A DNA stretch of 64,000 nt from the IMG/VR virus record IMGVR_UViG_3300028197_000982, positions 1 through 64,000 of that record; one strand, 5' to 3'. A program made the translations under genes and the position numbers. The notes below the pieces were generated by a model, which was given only the letters and a program-made list of their open reading frames with translations, was not told the DNA's origin and searched no databases. Of the stretch, positions 6,382 to 14,885 are shown in pieces; position 1 is the stretch's first letter; the number at the start of each line of letters is the position of its first letter. The stretch is from a virus.

Positions 6382-6622
6382 CGATGAAGAATTTATGAAG
6401 TCATTATTAGATCAATTAGAAAATACTAGTTGGGACCAATATATGAACTTATGTTATAATACTATTATGATGTTTCCTGATCAAGTATTTCAGTATGATG
6501 AAAAAACAGCAAAACATAAAGTTAAGAGTTTAAGTAGAATATTAAAACATTTTGAAAATAAAGAAGATTTTGAGAAATGCGCTAAGCTCAAAAAGATCCA
6601 GGATCAATTAAAAAATTGTTAA
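6371..6622 (+). CDS. Small acidic protein with UVR-like C-terminal helix pair
   Basis: 83 residues. The first half is acidic (MDINDEEFMKSLLDQLE). The C-terminal 30 residues (LSRILKHFENKEDFEKCAKLKKIQDQL) resemble the UVR motif of UvrB/UvrC, in which paired helices carry a central E-x-x-D-F-E-x-A-A-x-L-R-D core; here it reads N-K-E-D-F-E-K-C-A-K-L-K-K. The UVR motif mediates protein contacts in repair and in McsA-type adaptors. The resemblance is short and may be coincidental. The gene overlaps dnaJ by 11 bases. Confidence 0.45.
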   Translation: MDINDEEFMKSLLDQLENTSWDQYMNLCYNTIMMFPDQVFQYDEKTAKHKVKSLSRILKHFENKEDFEKCAKLKKIQDQLKNC

Positions 6623-6705
6623 TAACTTTTAGAAAAAAGTCTCCTAAAAATTTTCAATTCCCAATTTTTTTTATTATATTTATAATATAATTAAATAAAC
6701 GGAAT

Positions 6706-8028
6706 ATGACTGAATACACAAACCTTACTTATCTACAATCCTTCTTGGATGAAATGCGATCTTCCTCTTCAGGAAATCATAAAATTGCAACTCTTAAAAA
6801 GTATGCTGATAACTCTGATGAAAATTCTGATAGAGAATTCTTACAGAAAGTTTTCTTCTATACTTACAATCCTTATTTCAAATACAATGTAACTCCTAGG
6901 AATTGCAAAAAGAATTCAGATTTACTAGGTCACCCAAATACATACGGTAGTATTTTTACTTTATTGGATGATTTAAGAAATAGGATATGTACCGGTCATA
7001 CTGCAATTGCAAATGTAAACAGATTCGTCTTAGAGAATAAACAATGGGAAGATATTATTTACTATATGCTAAACCGAGACCTTAATATGGGATGTGGTAC
7101 TACCTCTATTAATAAGGCAATCCACTCAGATTTAATTCCAACCTTTAAGGTCGCTTTAGCAAATGCATATAATCCTAAGAGAGTAGATTTTCAAAGTGGA
7201 GAATGGTACGGATCCAGAAAATTGGATGGTGTAAGATGTATCTGTAGAAAGGAAATGAATACTGTAACATTCTTCTCAAGGAACGGTAAAGAATTTACTA
7301 CTTTAGGTAATTTGGAAAATGAAATTTCTAAGATAGGTGGAGACTTTATTTTAGATGGAGAAATCTGTATGGTGGACAAAGATGGTAATGAAGACTTCCA
7401 AGGAATTATGAAACAAATCAGAAAGAAGGATCATCAAATTGAAAATCCTAAATTCTTTGTATTTGATTATTTAACTTTAGAAGAATTTGATAATAAGACT
7501 GGAATTACGCCACTTACCGAAAGACTTAAGAATGGTTATGATCATCTTCCAGAAAATATTAACTCTTCTATGTTAGAATTCTTACCACAAGAACAATTAA
7601 CTACCGAGGAACAATTTACTGAAATGGCAAAAGAAGCTGAAGAGGCTGGGTTTGAAGGAATCATGGTTAGAAAGAATATCGGCTATGAAGGTAAAAGAAG
7701 TCATAATCTTTTAAAGGTTAAAAAATTCCATGATGCTGAATACACGGTATTAGAATGTGTTAACGGTACAATGAGATGGACAGAAAATGGTAAGCAGATT
7801 GAAAAGGAAGGTCTAAGTAATATCATAATTGAACATAAAGGCAATAAGGTAAGTGTAGGATCTGGATTCTCTAAAGAACAAAGAGAACACTACCTCAACA
7901 ATCATAATGAATTAATTGGTAAAACTATAACCGTTCAATACTTTGAAGAAAGCCAAAATCAGAATGGTGGTTATTCATTAAGATTTCCTGTTGTGAAACA
8001 CATATATCAGAATGGGAGGGATTGTTAA
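6706..8028 (+). CDS. ATP-dependent DNA ligase (T4 gp30-like)
   Basis: 440 residues, close in size to T4 gp30. Nucleotidyltransferase motifs in order: motif I S-R-K-L-D-G-V-R with AMP-accepting Lys172; motif III F-I-L-D-G-E-I; motif IV F-E-G-I-M-V-R-K at 316-323; motif V L-L-K-V-K-K at 335-340. An N-terminal helical DNA-binding-like region (1-160) and a C-terminal OB-fold segment (KVSVGSGFSKEQREHY, ITVQYFEESQ) complete the enzyme. It seals nicks in replication and recombination. It follows a non-coding AT-rich stretch (6623-6705) sharing the nonamer TTATATTTA with the region upstream of the Pnkp-like gene. Its stop overlaps the next start (TAATG). Confidence 0.9.
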   Translation: MTEYTNLTYLQSFLDEMRSSSSGNHKIATLKKYADNSDENSDREFLQKVFFYTYNPYFKYNVTPRNCKKNSDLLGHPNTYGSIFTLLDDLRNRICTGHTAIANVNRFVLENKQWEDIIYYMLNRDLNMGCGTTSINKAIHSDLIPTFKVALANAYNPKRVDFQSGEWYGSRKLDGVRCICRKEMNTVTFFSRNGKEFTTLGNLENEISKIGGDFILDGEICMVDKDGNEDFQGIMKQIRKKDHQIENPKFFVFDYLTLEEFDNKTGITPLTERLKNGYDHLPENINSSMLEFLPQEQLTTEEQFTEMAKEAEEAGFEGIMVRKNIGYEGKRSHNLLKVKKFHDAEYTVLECVNGTMRWTENGKQIEKEGLSNIIIEHKGNKVSVGSGFSKEQREHYLNNHNELIGKTITVQYFEESQNQNGGYSLRFPVVKHIYQNGRDC

Positions 8029-8678
8029 TGTATCCATTCTATATCTCACCTGTAGTAAGAGATCTTAAATTAAACAATATATATTGTATGGAACTATTTG
8101 AAAAGTATAAAAAATGGGGTAAAGACATAACTGTCTTTGACGTTGACGATACTTTGATTGTAACTAAAAGTAAGATTAAAGTTTTTAATCCTAAAACAGG
8201 ATATGAGATTGATCTTACACCACAAGAATTTAATACATTTAAAACTAAGCCTCATGACAAGTTTGATTTTAATGATTTCAGAGATTTAGAAATTCTTAAG
8301 GCTGGTAAAATAATTGATTGGGTTTTTAATATACTTAAGAGAACAATTTCAAAAGGAACTGCTGTAGGTATTATTACTGCAAGAGATGATTCAAAACTTA
8401 TCTATGATTTTTTAATGCATAATGGAGTTGATGTTAATCCTGATTTTATTTTTGCAATCAATGATCCTAACTTAGGATTTACTGGCTCTACTGCACAAAA
8501 GAAAAAAGATGCCTTTATGAAATTTGTACAAATGGGATTTAGAAATTTTAAATTCTTTGATGATGATAAAGAAAATATAAGAATTGCAAACAGTCTTAAT
8601 AAAGATTTACCTGAGGTAAAAATGAAGGCTACTTTAATAAAACAAAAATGGATTCCAAACTTCAGCGACTTCAGTTAA
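8028..8678 (+). CDS. HAD-superfamily phosphatase
   Basis: 216 residues from ATG 8028, which overlaps the ligase stop as TAATG; a TTG at 8022 and an internal ATG 8088 are alternatives. HAD motifs: I, F-D-V-D-D-T with Asp38 and Asp40; II, the threonine in G-I-I-T-A-R-D-D; IV, F-F-D-D-D near the C-terminus. A 45-residue insertion after motif I holds a K-V-F-N-P-K-T-G-Y-E-I-D-L-T stretch, a small cap. The motif II-IV spacing is like phage 5'/3'-end phosphatases and deoxynucleotidases. Position between ligase and dCMP deaminase suggests nucleotide or end metabolism; substrate unknown. Confidence 0.7.
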   Translation: MYPFYISPVVRDLKLNNIYCMELFEKYKKWGKDITVFDVDDTLIVTKSKIKVFNPKTGYEIDLTPQEFNTFKTKPHDKFDFNDFRDLEILKAGKIIDWVFNILKRTISKGTAVGIITARDDSKLIYDFLMHNGVDVNPDFIFAINDPNLGFTGSTAQKKKDAFMKFVQMGFRNFKFFDDDKENIRIANSLNKDLPEVKMKATLIKQKWIPNFSDFS

Positions 8679-9121
8679 AGCTAAACGCGTTTACTAACAT
8701 TTTATTAAGTATTAAGGATCTCTCTAATTCTTCTACTACTAAAGTTGGTTGTATGGCTCTAAAGAAAGACTTCAGTAAAATAGCAAGCTTTGGATATAAC
8801 GGTTCTTATAGTGGAGCTGAAACAAATAATAATACTGGAACTGAAGAAGATTCTTTAACACCAGGTGAAAGTGGTTTTATTCATGCTGAAGTAAATATGA
8901 TTGCAAAGTTTCAAGAATATGATCCTCAAAATTACATAATACTTTTAACATTATCACCTTGTAAAATGTGTACCAAGATCTTAGTTAATGCTGGATTTAA
9001 ACACGTTTACTGGATTGAAGATTATAGAGATACTAATCACCTTCAAATTTTTAATGAGTGCAATGTGACTCACGGTAAAATTTCTAACCTATTAAATGAC
9101 TACCACACAATAAAGAGCTGA
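8648..9121 (+). CDS. dCMP/cytidine deaminase family protein
   Basis: 157 residues. The zinc site is visible: H-A-E at 79-81 (zinc ligand His79, proton-shuttle Glu81) and S-P-C-K-M-C with Cys105 and Cys108. Upstream, T-K-V-G-C-M-A-L and G-Y-N-G-S match the substrate-binding strand of dCMP deaminases. It is expected to convert dCMP to dUMP for dTTP supply. It overlaps the HAD gene by 31 bases. A stretch of N, T, E and S between G-Y-N-G and the H-A-E motif is longer and more polar than usual, perhaps a loop insertion. The stop is followed immediately by a late-promoter-like element. Confidence 0.85.
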   Translation: MDSKLQRLQLKLNAFTNILLSIKDLSNSSTTKVGCMALKKDFSKIASFGYNGSYSGAETNNNTGTEEDSLTPGESGFIHAEVNMIAKFQEYDPQNYIILLTLSPCKMCTKILVNAGFKHVYWIEDYRDTNHLQIFNECNVTHGKISNLLNDYHTIKS

Positions 9122-9129
9122 ATATATAC
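9120..9129 (+). promoter_or_regulatory. Putative late promoter element
   Basis: GAATATATAC, starting 28 bases before TTG 9148. Its surroundings (GCTGAATATATAC, then A-rich and A-A-T-A-G) closely match those of the element at 15444. Confidence 0.5.
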
Positions 9130-9147
9130 AAAAAATAGTATATCCTC

Positions 9148-9729
9148 TTGGTCATTGAAGCCTTAACATTTAAATTATCATTAGACTTTTTTGTTTATTT
9201 AAAAAAGTATAAAATTGCTGTGTCTAAAATTAGAATAGGATTTTATGACCAAGCTAGTCAAAAAACCGAATTTACGGATTTTGCTAGTATTGCAGAATTG
9301 GAATTATTTTACCAAACTAACTATGTACCATTTGATCCTTGTTTTGTTGGGGATCTTGCTTCAATAGAATTATTTCTAGGTGATAGTAAATTATATGAAT
9401 TTCTAACTGAGTACCGTGCTGAAGATTTAACAGGTAAATTTAGACTTACATCAGGTTCTTCTTTTGATAAGCAAAGAAATAAACAAAGGTCAGTGTTAGT
9501 AAATAGACAAGTAGGATTTATTAACAGGGCAGTTGAAGATTATCGTAAATACTGGAATGAACTTTATAGAATATATACAACAGGTATCTATTCGCCTTGT
9601 TATGCTATACCAGGTTGGTCTGAAGGTACATGGTACCTTAATCAACTTAGGGAAATATTTACATCTAGAAAAGACACTGATGAATTTCCGTATGATGATG
9701 CAAATATTATTAATGAACCACCGGAATAA
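9148..9729 (+). CDS. Hypothetical virion-region protein, TTG start
   Basis: 193 residues. The start must be the TTG at 9148: an in-frame TAG lies at 9136-9138 and there is no ATG in the short interval. The sequence begins with mixed strands (MVIEALTFKLSLDFFVYLKKYKIAVSKIR would be the N-terminal fold) and ends in a region rich in aromatic residues (YRKYWNELYRIYTTGIYSPCYAIPG). No recognised family. It is the first gene of the structural block and lies just before the collagen-like fibre, so it may be a tail or fibre-attachment component. Confidence 0.55.
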   Translation: MVIEALTFKLSLDFFVYLKKYKIAVSKIRIGFYDQASQKTEFTDFASIAELELFYQTNYVPFDPCFVGDLASIELFLGDSKLYEFLTEYRAEDLTGKFRLTSGSSFDKQRNKQRSVLVNRQVGFINRAVEDYRKYWNELYRIYTTGIYSPCYAIPGWSEGTWYLNQLREIFTSRKDTDEFPYDDANIINEPPE

Positions 9730-9733
9730 ATAA
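9724..9733 (+). promoter_or_regulatory. Putative late promoter element of the collagen-like fibre gene
   Basis: GAATAAATAA begins exactly 26 bases before ATG 9750, the most frequent spacing of this element in the window. Confidence 0.5.
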
Positions 9734-9749
9734 AAAAACATTAGATTAA

Positions 9750-12700
9750 ATGGCATTCAATCTGAAAGAATATATCATCTATAGAGAAGAAGTTAAAAGG
9801 GAACTTTTTAATGGTGAGGTAGACAGTAACTTTAAAGCAGTAGCTAACCCTTGGGTAGACAATAGAACTTATAACGAAGGGCATGTAGTATACCACCCAG
9901 TAGAAGTAATTGATGTTACTGGTGGAACTAGCGTTTCATCAGAAGCTTTAGCATGGTGGAGAGCAAACAAAAGAACTACGCAAGGTGTTTTTGAAACTAG
10001 TGAATGGGACTTAATCGGTGGAATTGGTACAGGTGATCTTACTGTTACAGGTTCAAATAGCTATGGTAAGATTATTGTAAATTATACAGGTGCTGCTAGT
10101 TATCAATCAAATAATGATTTTACATTATCATCTTCTATACCAAATGATACTTTTAGGTTTGTTGCAGGTGATGGTGTACAATTACAATATGACCCTAGTG
10201 TAAATGCTATTAAATTAATTAATACATCTGCAGGTGGAGAAATAAACCAAGGATCTAATATAGGTATTAGTGGAGAGAATGTATTTGCTGGTATGAATGG
10301 TACTACATTAACATTCAGAAGTATTGATGCATCTAACTCAACATCAGTTATAGGTAATGCATTATCTGCTGGTTTTAATTCAGCTAATCAGAGTGTTGTT
10401 ATTAATTTTGATTCTTCAAATGTTGATTTAGCAACTCTTAATACAAATGCACCTTTAATTAATATGTTATCCGATGTTAACGCGCCATCTCCTGCTGCAT
10501 CAGATTTTTTGCAGTGGAATGGGACTACGTGGGTAAACGTAAGTGCCGCCGCCGCTGGTTTATTAGGTGCACAAGGTGCAACTGGTATACAAGGACCAAC
10601 TGGTGTACAAGGATCTATTGGACTGCAAGGTATACAAGGAACTACTGGAGCCGACTCTCAGGTGGTCGGGCCACAAGGACCTACTGGTGTACAAGGATCT
10701 ACTGGACCACAAGGTATACAAGGAACTACTGGAGCCGACTCAATAATTCCTGGAGGACCTGGCCCCCAAGGTGCACAAGGTATAACTGGTGCTCAAGGTG
10801 TACAAGGTATAACTGGTGCTCAAGGTGTACAAGGATTAACAGGAATACAGGGTGCGGTTGGTGAAAGCGGTACCTTTGGTGGTGCAACTTTTGATTATGA
10901 ATTTAATACATCAACCTCTGTGGCTGATCCTGGCTTTAGTTATGTTTCTTTAAACCAAACCATACAGAATACATCAACTATTATGTTAATTAATGATGAT
11001 GGTGTTACTGGTTCTGATATATCAAATTTTTTACAGACTATTGCTGCGTCGGCATCGATACCAAAAGGTTATGTTAGAATAACAGCAAAAGCTGATGCTA
11101 ATGAATTTTTACTTTTTCAAATTTCAGACTTAACTGATGCAGGTGGATACTGGGATATTGATGTAGTACCACAAGCATCTACTGCATCGGCACCATTTAC
11201 AATGGATGAAGATGTATTAGTATCGTTTGTTGTTACAGGTGAAAAAGGTGCACAAGGTGAACAAGGAACTCAAGGAGAACAAGGCATTCAAGGTGAAACT
11301 GGAATTCAAGGTATTCAAGGTGAAACTGGAATTCAAGGAGAACAAGGAACACAAGGTGAAACTGGAACTCAAGGTATTCAAGGTATAACCGGTACAGGTA
11401 CACAAGGTATTCAAGGGGAGCAAGGAACTCAAGGTATCCAAGGTATAACTGGTGCAGGTACTCAAGGTATTCAAGGAGAACAAGGAACTCAAGGTGAAAC
11501 TGGAACTCAAGGTATTCAAGGTATAACTGGTATAGGAGCACAAGGAGAACAAGGAGCACAAGGAGAAACAGGTACAGGTACACAAGGTATTCAAGGTATA
11601 ACCGGTAGTACTGGTTCTGTTAGTGGTACCGTTGCATACGGTTCTATGTTGCTATCAACTGGTGCTGCTGCCTTAACAGTTACTAATTCTTATGTAGGTT
11701 TATTATTACCTACTGGTGAATTAAATCAAATGTCATTCATTAATTCAGGTGGAAGCCCACAAGGTAATGTACTAAGTATTAATGCTAATGAAGCTGGTAA
11801 TTATGAACTTAACTTTAGTCTTAGTGGAACAACATCAACAAATGATGATATTTTTACCGAAGTATTTGTTAATGGTAGTCCGTATAATGGAAGTGGTGTT
11901 ACCGAGGTACGAACAAGCTTCACTGGAACTCTTTTTAATAGCATGTCTACTGTAGACATATTAGATCTTAATGGTGGTGATCAAGTTGAAGTAAGAATTA
12001 AGTGTTCAACTGCTAGTATAAATTTAACGCCATCTAATATTTCACTTACATTAGTTAAACTTGTAGGTAATGGTGTACAAGGTATTCAAGGTAATACCGG
12101 TGTACAAGGTACTACTGGTGCAGGTACACAAGGTACTCAAGGTATAACCGGTACACAGGGTGAAACTGGAACTCAAGGTGAAACTGGTACAGCTACACAA
12201 GGAACAACTGGTACCCAAGGAATAACTGGAAGTCAAGGTACTACTGGGACTCAAGGTACTAATGGTACCCAAGGAACAACTGGAAGTCAAGGAATAACTG
12301 GAAGTCAAGGAACAACTGGTACTCAAGGAACAACTGGTACCCAAGGAATAACTGGAACTCAAGGAGAACAAGGAACTCAAGGAAATCCTGGAACAACAGG
12401 AACTCAAGGTTTAAAAGGTATTCAAGGTATTCAAGGTATTCAAGGTATAACTGGTTCTCAAGGAGTAACTGGAACAGGTACACAAGGATCTACTGGTTCA
12501 CAAGGAGCAACTGGAACAGGTACACAAGGATCTACTGGTTCACAAGGAGCAACTGGAACAGGTACACAAGGATCTACCGGTGCTCAAGGAATAACGGGTG
12601 CACAAGGAACCTCTGGTAGTAGTGGTGGCTCGTTCGAAGTTCCACTTATGGAAACTAGTTATCAAATAGGCCGTAATATTTTGCCTGTAAGTGCAAATTC

Positions 12701-13214
12701 ATATTATGTTGGTGATCTAAACGGCTGGGATTCAAAGAGTTGGACTAATCAGTCTACTCATTTTATAGTAGGTACTACCCTAGGAAATGAAGCTATGAAT
12801 TGCGGCATACCTTTAGTTTATGATATAGTTAAAGGCGTTAGTCAAATAAGAGTAAGATTTACTTATTTTGCTGAGTTTAGTGCGGCCGCGCAAACCGTAC
12901 CGCAAATTATATTAAGACCTTATAAGTGGACCTGTGGTGGGTTTAATGGTGGGCAAGATTTGCAAATGGTTTCAGTAGGTGGCGAGCAATCTCTTACCTT
13001 AACTAATATCGGTAATAATTTCTGGTATGGCTGTGGAGACTTCACTTATCCAATTACCGAAGCAAATGGTGGTGGGCTTTTAGCCGCGGCTACTGGAGAG
13101 GCAGAGCCTGATAGATTATTTTTTGGATGGCGAGCTAATTCACTACAAGCAGTTACACACGCTCAGGGTGGTCAGATTAGTATAAAGTCTTGGGTTGAAT
13201 CTTCAGTAATATAA
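9750..13214 (+). CDS. Collagen-like tail fibre protein
   Basis: 1154 residues. The N-terminal ~90 residues contain an N-R-T-Y-N-E-G-H-V-V-Y segment and an A-W-W-R-A-N-K stretch, like carbohydrate-binding or virion-attachment modules. Then follow three collagen-type Gly-X-Y blocks (about 10566-10866, 11238-11602 and 12075-12620), dominated by G-I-Q-G, G-T-Q-G and G-x-T-G triplets. They are separated by two globular beta domains; the second (about 11620-12060) has a C1q/TNF-like jelly-roll look. A ~190-residue C-terminal globular domain with Trp-rich strands is the likely receptor-binding tip. Collagen triplets imply a trimeric triple helix. The near-identical DNA repeats inside the blocks could allow length change by recombination. 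Confidence 0.88.
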   Translation: MAFNLKEYIIYREEVKRELFNGEVDSNFKAVANPWVDNRTYNEGHVVYHPVEVIDVTGGTSVSSEALAWWRANKRTTQGVFETSEWDLIGGIGTGDLTVTGSNSYGKIIVNYTGAASYQSNNDFTLSSSIPNDTFRFVAGDGVQLQYDPSVNAIKLINTSAGGEINQGSNIGISGENVFAGMNGTTLTFRSIDASNSTSVIGNALSAGFNSANQSVVINFDSSNVDLATLNTNAPLINMLSDVNAPSPAASDFLQWNGTTWVNVSAAAAGLLGAQGATGIQGPTGVQGSIGLQGIQGTTGADSQVVGPQGPTGVQGSTGPQGIQGTTGADSIIPGGPGPQGAQGITGAQGVQGITGAQGVQGLTGIQGAVGESGTFGGATFDYEFNTSTSVADPGFSYVSLNQTIQNTSTIMLINDDGVTGSDISNFLQTIAASASIPKGYVRITAKADANEFLLFQISDLTDAGGYWDIDVVPQASTASAPFTMDEDVLVSFVVTGEKGAQGEQGTQGEQGIQGETGIQGIQGETGIQGEQGTQGETGTQGIQGITGTGTQGIQGEQGTQGIQGITGAGTQGIQGEQGTQGETGTQGIQGITGIGAQGEQGAQGETGTGTQGIQGITGSTGSVSGTVAYGSMLLSTGAAALTVTNSYVGLLLPTGELNQMSFINSGGSPQGNVLSINANEAGNYELNFSLSGTTSTNDDIFTEVFVNGSPYNGSGVTEVRTSFTGTLFNSMSTVDILDLNGGDQVEVRIKCSTASINLTPSNISLTLVKLVGNGVQGIQGNTGVQGTTGAGTQGTQGITGTQGETGTQGETGTATQGTTGTQGITGSQGTTGTQGTNGTQGTTGSQGITGSQGTTGTQGTTGTQGITGTQGEQGTQGNPGTTGTQGLKGIQGIQGIQGITGSQGVTGTGTQGSTGSQGATGTGTQGSTGSQGATGTGTQGSTGAQGITGAQGTSGSSGGSFEVPLMETSYQIGRNILPVSANSYYVGDLNGWDSKSWTNQSTHFIVGTTLGNEAMNCGIPLVYDIVKGVSQIRVRFTYFAEFSAAAQTVPQIILRPYKWTCGGFNGGQDLQMVSVGGEQSLTLTNIGNNFWYGCGDFTYPITEANGGGLLAAATGEAEPDRLFFGWRANSLQAVTHAQGGQISIKSWVESSVI
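10566..10866 (+). repeat. Collagen-like Gly-X-Y block A
   Basis: Approximate limits. Gly at every third residue, with G-I-Q-G and G-V-Q-G triplets and one interruption around 10744-10765. A 30-base DNA segment encoding Q-G-I-Q-G-T-T-G-A-D-S occurs twice, about 84 bases apart (starting near 10627 and 10711). Confidence 0.8.
11238..11602 (+). repeat. Collagen-like Gly-X-Y block B
   Basis: Approximate limits. About 120 residues of nearly unbroken Gly-X-Y, rich in G-E-Q-G, G-T-Q-G, G-I-Q-G and G-E-T-G. Four-residue G-T-G-T and G-A-G-T steps interrupt the triplet phase. Confidence 0.8.
12075..12620 (+). repeat. Collagen-like Gly-X-Y block C with exact 42-base tandem repeats
   Basis: Approximate limits. 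About 180 residues of Gly-X-Y. Near the end a 42-base unit is repeated exactly (12468-12509 and 12510-12551), followed by 24 bases of a third copy, encoding T-G-T-G-T-Q-G-S-T-G-S-Q-G-A. The identity at synonymous positions indicates recent duplication. Confidence 0.85.
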
Positions 13215-13247
13215 ACAATTTACTTTTTTTGCATATAATAATTATAA

Positions 13248-13778
13248 ATGGATAATAGTATGGAAAATACAGAAGAAGTAAAACTTCAGTGGATTAAGGG
13301 CGATAAGTTTGGTAATGTAGAAATTGTTAATGGTACACAAGATCAATGGACCACGTTTAAGAGTGGTGGTAGAATAGCAACAAATTTAATATCTGAATTC
13401 TTAGAACCAGTTGTTGGGAATGCATTAGATTTAAATCCACCACAAACAATAAAAGATCCTCATAAGCTAGATAATCAAGATTTAGAAGGAACTGACATGA
13501 AATGGGTAACTAAAAAAGCTACATCAGAAACCATATCACCTATTAGAACTCTTTTTGATAAACAGAAAAAAAATGATAAAGTAAAACTTAATCTTTCCTT
13601 TCCAATTGAAGTTCTTAATAAAGCTATATATGAAATTATAAGTTCTTCATTTGATGCGGATGAAGTTAACGATGAATTAGAATCTTTTATTAAAGATCAA
13701 ATATCTGAAGACTTAATTTTAGATAGTCTTTTTGATAGCATTAGAGAATTAATTAAAACTAGATATAAAATTGACTAA
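13248..13778 (+). CDS. Hypothetical acidic protein of the structural block
   Basis: 176 residues, acidic, no signal peptide or membrane segment. Visible features: an N-terminal W-I-K-G-D-K-F-G-N-V strand, a D-Q-W-T-T-F-K-S-G-G-R turn, and a helical C-terminal half (VLNKAIYEIISSSFDADEVNDELESFIKD would form two helices). No family recognised. The gene stands between the collagen-like fibre and a run of small coupled genes upstream of the tail hub, so an assembly or tail function is possible. The preceding 33-base gap contains a T-run and an A/T-rich promoter-like segment. Confidence 0.5.
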   Translation: MDNSMENTEEVKLQWIKGDKFGNVEIVNGTQDQWTTFKSGGRIATNLISEFLEPVVGNALDLNPPQTIKDPHKLDNQDLEGTDMKWVTKKATSETISPIRTLFDKQKKNDKVKLNLSFPIEVLNKAIYEIISSSFDADEVNDELESFIKDQISEDLILDSLFDSIRELIKTRYKID

Positions 13779-13791
13779 GCAATTTAAGCTA

Positions 13792-13801
13792 TAATATATA
13801 A
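13792..13801 (+). promoter_or_regulatory. Putative late promoter element
   Basis: TAATATATAA begins 23 bases before ATG 13815; a one-base variant of the GAATAWATAA element. Confidence 0.5.
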
Positions 13802-13814
13802 TAAAATCAATCAT

Positions 13815-14189
13815 ATGACACAAGCACCAAATAGAAGACAGAGAAGATTAGCAATGAAGTATCAAGGACTTCTTAAAGCAAAGAGTAAATTACCATTTCA
13901 TAAGTGGATGGAAATTACTAAAGAGAATATAGAAAGAGGGAAAGAATTACATGCTGCTAATACTGATGCGGTTGAAAAATCAATAGCCGAAAGATTAGAG
14001 AGTATTGAAGAAAGACAAATAATAGCTTGGCGAGAAGTAGGATATAATGAAAATGAGATTAAGTTACTGAGAGAGGCTAATGCAATATTAATGGTTAAGG
14101 ATAAAGAGACTTGGCAGTCTGATAAAAAAGACGCTAGAAAAATGATGAGGGATGCAAGAGAATCTTTAAATAAAAGACTTAATGATTAA
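13815..14189 (+). CDS. Hypothetical basic helical protein
   Basis: 124 residues, almost wholly helical and charged. It begins M-T-Q-A-P-N-R-R-Q-R-R-L-A, a basic N-terminal arm suited to nucleic acid or protein binding. The centre (AERLESIEERQIIAWREVGY) and C-terminus (DKKDARKMMRDARESLNKRL) are coiled-coil-like. No recognised family. It heads a series of four overlapping small genes reaching the large structural gene at 15472. A chaperone, scaffolding or adaptor role would fit but is not demonstrated. Confidence 0.5.
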   Translation: MTQAPNRRQRRLAMKYQGLLKAKSKLPFHKWMEITKENIERGKELHAANTDAVEKSIAERLESIEERQIIAWREVGYNENEIKLLREANAILMVKDKETWQSDKKDARKMMRDARESLNKRLND

Positions 14190-14511
14190 AATTGTTTTAG
14201 AGCCTGCAAGAAATGGCGTTATCAAAAGAGTGATTGATGATAATCACGGAGGAGGAAAAGAACAATGGACTTCAACAGATGTTTTTGAATCTAATGATAG
14301 TAATAGAAACAAATATGAATACATAATGAAATTCTTTTTTGAACTATGTGAAGACTTAGGGTTGGAATGTGGTAACAAATTTGAAAAAGATGTATTAAGA
14401 ATTAAGACAGAGTGGGGAACTCACTATGAGCCTAACAAGAAGGACGTAGAAAGCAAAATAAAAGAACTCCAGGCGGAGATCGATTTATTAACTGAATGGA
14501 AACAAGCATAG
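14182..14511 (+). CDS. Hypothetical protein
   Basis: 109 residues. An N-terminal strand I-K-I-V-L-E-P-A-R leads into a polar loop with a G-G-G-K-E-Q-W motif, then a helical region (YEYIMKFFFELCEDLGLECG) and a C-terminal coiled coil (VESKIKELQAEIDLLTEWKQA). No family recognised. It overlaps the preceding gene by eight bases and the next by 16, so translation is coupled. Confidence 0.5.
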   Translation: MIKIVLEPARNGVIKRVIDDNHGGGKEQWTSTDVFESNDSNRNKYEYIMKFFFELCEDLGLECGNKFEKDVLRIKTEWGTHYEPNKKDVESKIKELQAEIDLLTEWKQA

Positions 14512-14885
14512 AATTTAATTTCATATATTCAAAAGATGCCATAAAGGTAAAATCTTATTTAGGTACTGTACCAAGAAATATTGAATGTATCAATTACATG
14601 GATATTTTTAATAAGTTAACTAAGAATGACTTTTATCAATTTGAACCATCTGATGCTGTAGTGTCTTCTTACTTAATGAAACAATTACAAACCGTATTAG
14701 ATAGGTCTACAACTACATCTATATTTTATGTTCTAGGTAATCTTAATGAGCATACAGTTAAAGGTATTAAAAGATATGTAGAATCTTTAACTACCAAAGA
14801 AATTGAATATAACATATATCATTCACCAGACATAAATGTAAACGGTAGTGCTAAGCTATTTGAAAATGTCGTGGAATTTGAATGA
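14496..14885 (+). CDS. Hypothetical protein
   Basis: 129 residues with an alternating alpha/beta pattern: I-E-F-N-F-I-Y-S strand, an E-C-I-N-Y-M-D segment, a helix (SSYLMKQLQTVLDR), a T-S-I-F-Y-V-L-G-N-L strand, another helix and a closing strand with N-I-Y-H-S-P. The pattern is Rossmann-like, but no nucleotide-binding motif is seen. It overlaps its neighbours by 16 and four bases. Confidence 0.45.
   Translation: METSIEFNFIYSKDAIKVKSYLGTVPRNIECINYMDIFNKLTKNDFYQFEPSDAVVSSYLMKQLQTVLDRSTTTSIFYVLGNLNEHTVKGIKRYVESLTTKEIEYNIYHSPDINVNGSAKLFENVVEFE

Noticed and set aside
6627-6649. TTTTAG/CTAAAA inverted repeat as a terminator
   Set aside because: The stem is all but free of GC and lacks a proper T-run; too weak to call.
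9496-9756. Minus-strand frame across the gene at 9148
   Set aside because: It covers coding sequence on the opposite strand and has no neighbour or promoter in that direction.
11217-12483. Several long antisense frames rich in Leu, Ser, Thr and Cys
   Set aside because: They are mirror images of the collagen Gly-X-Y repeats, whose biased codons keep other frames open.
12468-12577. Regular direct repeats resembling a CRISPR array
   Set aside because: Units are contiguous, in frame, have no spacers and encode Gly-X-Y triplets.
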